DNA of 64,000 nucleotides from Micromonospora chersina (GTDB lineage Bacteria > Actinomycetota > Actinomycetes > Mycobacteriales > Micromonosporaceae), in assembly GCF_900091475.1 (NCBI RefSeq), contig NZ_FMIB01000002.1, positions 4,898,001 through 4,962,000 on the forward strand, read 5' to 3'. Shown one piece after another: positions 61,372-64,000 of the stretch (position 1 is the stretch's first letter; every line of letters begins with the position of its first letter). The notes below the pieces were generated by a model. It was not told where the DNA came from. It made no database searches and saw only the letters and a list, made by a program, of their open reading frames with translations. The position numbers and the translations under genes were made by a program.

Positions 61372-63492
61372 ATGGGTCAGGATCGGATGGTCGTCCGGGA
61401 GCGCGCCGAGGCGGTGCTGCGGCGGCTGGCGGGTGAGCACGCCCGGCTCCGCGAGGACCAGTGGCGGGCCATCGAGGCGCTGGTGGTCGACCGGCGGCGG
61501 GTGCTGTGCGTGCAGCGCACCGGCTGGGGCAAGTCGGCTGTCTACTTCGTGGCCACCGCGCTGCTCCGCGAGGGTGGTGAGCACGGCCCCACGGTGATCG
61601 TCTCGCCGCTGCTGGCGCTCATGCGCAACCAGGTCGAGTCGGCGGCCCGGGCCGGCATCCGGGCCCGCACCATCAACTCGGCGAACCTCGACGAGTGGGA
61701 CGAGATCACCGCCGAGATCCACGCCGGGGCGGTGGACGTGCTGCTGATCAGCCCGGAACGCCTCAACAACCCCGACTTCCGGGACGGGGTGCTGCCGAAG
61801 CTGGCCGCCACCACCGGGCTGCTCGTGGTGGACGAGGCGCACTGCGTCTCCGACTGGGGGCACGACTTCCGTCCCGACTACCGGCGGCTGCGCACCTTCC
61901 TCGCCAACCTGCCCGAGCGGACCCCGGTGCTCGCCACCACGGCCACCGCCAACGCCCGGGTCACCCAGGACGTGGCCGAGCAGTTGGGCGACGCCCTGGT
62001 GCTGCGGGGCACCCTCGACCGGGAGTCGCTGCGGCTCGGCGTACTCGATCTGCCCAGCCCGGCGCACCGGCTGGCCTGGCTCGCCGACCACCTGGACCGG
62101 CTCCCCGGCTCGGGGATCATCTACACGCTGACCGTGGCGGCGGCCGGCGAGACCGCCGAGTTCCTCCGCGCCCGGGGCTGGTCGGTGGCCTCCTACACCG
62201 GCCAGGCCGAGGACGCCGACCGGCGGGCCGCCGAGCAGGACCTGCTGGACAACAAGATCAAGGCGCTGGTCGCCACGAGCGCGCTCGGCATGGGCTTCGA
62301 CAAGCCCGACCTCGGCTTCGTGGTGCACCTGGGCGCGCCGCCCTCGCCGATCGCCTACTACCAGCAGGTCGGCCGCGCCGGCCGGGCCGTCGAGCACGCC
62401 GAGGTGCTGCTGCTGCCCGGCGTCGAGGACGCCGCGATCTGGCGGTACTTCGCCTCGCTCGCCTTCCCGCCCGAGGAGCAGGTCTGGGCCGTGCTCGCCG
62501 CCCTGGACACCGAGCGGCCGATCTCCACCCAGGCCCTCGAACCGGTGGTCGACCTGCGCCGGGCCCGGCTGGAGCTGATGCTCAAGGTGCTCGACGTGGA
62601 CGGCGCCGTCCGCCGGGTGCGCGGCGGCTGGCTCGCCACCGGCGAGCCCTGGGTCTACGACGAGGCCCGGTTGCGCCGCGTCGCCCAGGCGCGCACCGCC
62701 GAGCAGCAGGCCATGCGGGAGTACGCGACCACGCCCGGCTGCCGCATGCGCTACCTGCGGGAGTGCCTGGACGACGCCGGGGCGGGGGACTGCGGCCGGT
62801 GCGACAACTGCGCCGCCCCGCTGTTCGGCCCCGAGGTGTCCGACGCCGCGCTGACCGCCGCGCAGACCTTCCTGGGCCGCCCCGGCGTGGAGATCGCCCC
62901 GAAGAAGCTCTGGCCGACCGGGCTGGAGGCGGTCGGCGTACCCCTGAAGGGCCGCATCCCCCCGGCGGAGCAGGCGCTTCCCGGGCGGGCCGTGGGGCGC
63001 CTGTCCGACCTGGGCTGGGGCGGCCGGCTGCGCGGCCTGGTCGGGCCGGACGCGGCGGACGGCCCGGTCCCGGACGACGTGTCGGCGGCGGTGGTCGAGG
63101 TGCTGAAGGCGTGGGCGCACGGCGACGACCCGTGGCCGCGCCGCCCGGTCGGCGTGGTCGCGGTCGGCTCCCGCACCCGGCCCGAGCTGGTCGGCACGCT
63201 CGCCGAGCGGATCGCCGCGGTGGGTCGGCTGCCGCTGCTCGGCCGGGTCGTCCCGACCGGCCCGTCCGGGGCCGGCGGGCCGCGCGGCAACAGCGCCCAG
63301 CGGGTGCGCGCGCTGCACGACGCCTTCGCGGTGCCCGCCGACCTGGCCGACGCGCTGGCCGGGCTGGACGGGCCGGTGCTGCTCGTCGACGACCTGGTCG
63401 ACTCGGGGTGGACCATGAGCATGGTGGCCCGGCTGCTGCGCCGGGCCGGCGCGCCCGACGTGCTGCCACTGGCGCTCGCGGTGGCCGGCTGA
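61372..63492 (+). CDS. RecQ-family DNA helicase fused to a phosphoribosyltransferase-like domain
   Basis: The 706-residue protein has RecQ helicase motifs: Walker A RTGWGKSAVYF (Lys54), VVDEAHCVSDWGHDFRPDYR (DEAH at 154-157), ATTATANARV, TSALGMGFDKPDLGFVVH and YYQQVGRAGR. A zinc-binding region follows (CRMRYLRECLDD, CGRCDNC). There is no HRDC domain. Instead the C-terminal 120 residues include VGVVAVGSRTRPELVGTLAE and VLLVDDLVDSGWTM (about 669-682), a PRPP-binding-type phosphoribosyltransferase motif. The fused domain may bind a nucleotide or phosphoribosyl ligand and regulate the helicase. It is a single-gene unit. Confidence 0.9.
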   Translation: MGQDRMVVRERAEAVLRRLAGEHARLREDQWRAIEALVVDRRRVLCVQRTGWGKSAVYFVATALLREGGEHGPTVIVSPLLALMRNQVESAARAGIRARTINSANLDEWDEITAEIHAGAVDVLLISPERLNNPDFRDGVLPKLAATTGLLVVDEAHCVSDWGHDFRPDYRRLRTFLANLPERTPVLATTATANARVTQDVAEQLGDALVLRGTLDRESLRLGVLDLPSPAHRLAWLADHLDRLPGSGIIYTLTVAAAGETAEFLRARGWSVASYTGQAEDADRRAAEQDLLDNKIKALVATSALGMGFDKPDLGFVVHLGAPPSPIAYYQQVGRAGRAVEHAEVLLLPGVEDAAIWRYFASLAFPPEEQVWAVLAALDTERPISTQALEPVVDLRRARLELMLKVLDVDGAVRRVRGGWLATGEPWVYDEARLRRVAQARTAEQQAMREYATTPGCRMRYLRECLDDAGAGDCGRCDNCAAPLFGPEVSDAALTAAQTFLGRPGVEIAPKKLWPTGLEAVGVPLKGRIPPAEQALPGRAVGRLSDLGWGGRLRGLVGPDAADGPVPDDVSAAVVEVLKAWAHGDDPWPRRPVGVVAVGSRTRPELVGTLAERIAAVGRLPLLGRVVPTGPSGAGGPRGNSAQRVRALHDAFAVPADLADALAGLDGPVLLVDDLVDSGWTMSMVARLLRRAGAPDVLPLALAVAG

Positions 63493-63601
63493 ACCGTCGC
63501 GCCTCGGGCACGGAAAGTTCCCGACCCGGCCGGAATGCGAGCGTCGCCACCGTCGGCGGACCGTCGGCGGGCCGACCCCCGACCGGCGGTACGGTGGGCC
63601 C

Positions 63602-63832
63602 ATGACCGAGCAGCGACCCGTCGTCCAGACGTACGCCGTCACCGGCATGACCTGCGAACACTGCGTCCGGGCGGTCACCGAGGAGCTGTCCGCCCTGCCG
63701 GGCGTGGACGAGGTCCGGATCGACCTCGCCGCCGGCACGGCCACGGTCACGAGCGCCGCCCCGCTGCCCGTCGAGTCCGTCCGCGCGGCGGTCGACGAGG
63801 CCGGCTACGAGCTGGCCTCCGGCGTTGCCTGA
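63602..63832 (+). CDS. heavy-metal-associated domain protein (copper chaperone type)
   Basis: The 76-residue protein is one ferredoxin-like HMA domain with the metal-binding loop TGMTCEHCVRAV (GMTCxxC) near residue 15. It binds Cu(I) through the two cysteines and hands it to a P-type ATPase or regulator. Length matches CopZ. It overlaps the following partial gene, which supports a copper-export operon. Confidence 0.92.
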   Translation: MTEQRPVVQTYAVTGMTCEHCVRAVTEELSALPGVDEVRIDLAAGTATVTSAAPLPVESVRAAVDEAGYELASGVA

Positions 63833-64000
63833 GTCACCGCCCCTCGCCGGCCCCGACGCGCCCTCGCCCGGCGCCGCCGTACCGGGGCCGGCCCACGACG
63901 TGTCGGAGCCCGGCGCCGCCGTACCGGGGCCGGCCCACGACGTGTCGGAGCCGGGCCGCCACGGGGCGCAGGGCGGCGCCGACGTGCTCGCATCCACGGC
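63825..64000 (+). CDS. partial CDS, possible N-terminus of a heavy-metal P-type ATPase
   Basis: A TTG at 63825 opens a frame that stays open to the window end (58 codons) and overlaps the chaperone stop. The translated part is Pro/Ala/Gly-rich with two tandem 14-residue units (PGAAVPGPAHDVSE), typical of a disordered N-terminal extension. Position next to a CopZ-type gene suggests a copper-translocating ATPase, but no domain is visible yet and a later start is possible. Confidence 0.4.
   Translation, partial: MPESPPLAGPDAPSPGAAVPGPAHDVSEPGAAVPGPAHDVSEPGRHGAQGGADVLAST
63867..63950. repeat. 42-bp perfect tandem duplication
   Basis: Two identical 42-base units (63867-63908 and 63909-63950, each starting CCCGGCGCCGCCGTACC) lie head to tail. 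The unit length is a multiple of three, so the frame is kept and the encoded 14-residue segment is duplicated. Confidence 0.95.

Overview
The window is very GC-rich, tightly packed actinobacterial chromosome, most like the family Micromonosporaceae (Micromonospora or a close relative). This placement is an inference from gene content (rex-hemACDB cluster, SARP regulator, LacI-controlled arabinan locus, Tat-type lipoproteins, LPxTG-type surface protein), from GTG/TTG starts and GTGA/ATGA overlaps, and from intergenic hairpin repeats I associate with that family. I see no rRNA, tRNA, CRISPR array, insertion sequence, phage or plasmid gene. It reads as core and semi-core chromosome.

Layout. 110-5744: redox repressor rex followed by the tetrapyrrole operon hemA-hemC-hemD-hemB. 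5738-7434 (minus): ECF sigma factor and a translationally coupled membrane protein that is probably its anti-sigma or sensor partner. 7435-13935: a hairpin repeat, a small unknown ORF, a large secreted nuclease, a double GNAT acetyltransferase, a lytic transglycosylase and a zinc-ribbon protein. 14093-19176: an adenylate cyclase/STAND ATPase, a secreted phospholipase A2, a PadR regulator with a palindromic operator, and a methyltransferase. 19228-22710: a GHL10 glycoside hydrolase divergent from an APC amino-acid permease whose C-terminus is written by a repeat. 22746-29598: an arabinan/arabinose operon (GH51, binding protein, two permeases, GH43 lipoprotein) with a divergent LacI regulator and overlapping operators. 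29671-38000s: methyltransferase, ABC-F ATPase, ROK kinase, TPR and Smr proteins, LtrA membrane protein, DHFR-like reductase and a membrane M28 peptidase. 39442-43667: a signalling cassette (receiver-PP2C phosphatase, CHASE3/HAMP histidine kinase, single-domain receiver) overlapping an inositol-phosphatase-family gene. 43860-48172: secreted coiled-coil protein, MFS/spermidine-synthase fusion and a Ser/Thr kinase with an extracellular CBM2-like domain. 48223-50242 (minus): Trk/Ktr potassium uptake pair. 50322-52724: secreted phosphodiesterase and a collagen-like LPVTG surface protein. 52994-57664: complete branched-chain amino-acid-type ABC transporter. 57756-63832: SDR oxidoreductase, LppX-like lipoprotein, membrane-bound SARP regulator, RecQ helicase fused to a phosphoribosyltransferase-like domain, copper chaperone, and the start of a further gene running off the end.

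The strongest unexpected signals are: (i) a canonical -1 frameshift heptamer (GGGAAAA) with an upstream Shine-Dalgarno-like AGGAGG at the 3' end of the kinase gene, followed by a coding-like Lys/Gly-rich extension in the -1 frame; (ii) a RecQ-phosphoribosyltransferase fusion; (iii) a SARP regulator with membrane helices and a helix-hairpin-helix C-terminus; (iv) three related hairpin repeats sharing a GTTGATCA-type end, two of which supply the stop codon of the upstream gene, and a second repeat family that has rewritten the permease C-terminus. Function calls rest on motifs read by eye; no database search was run.
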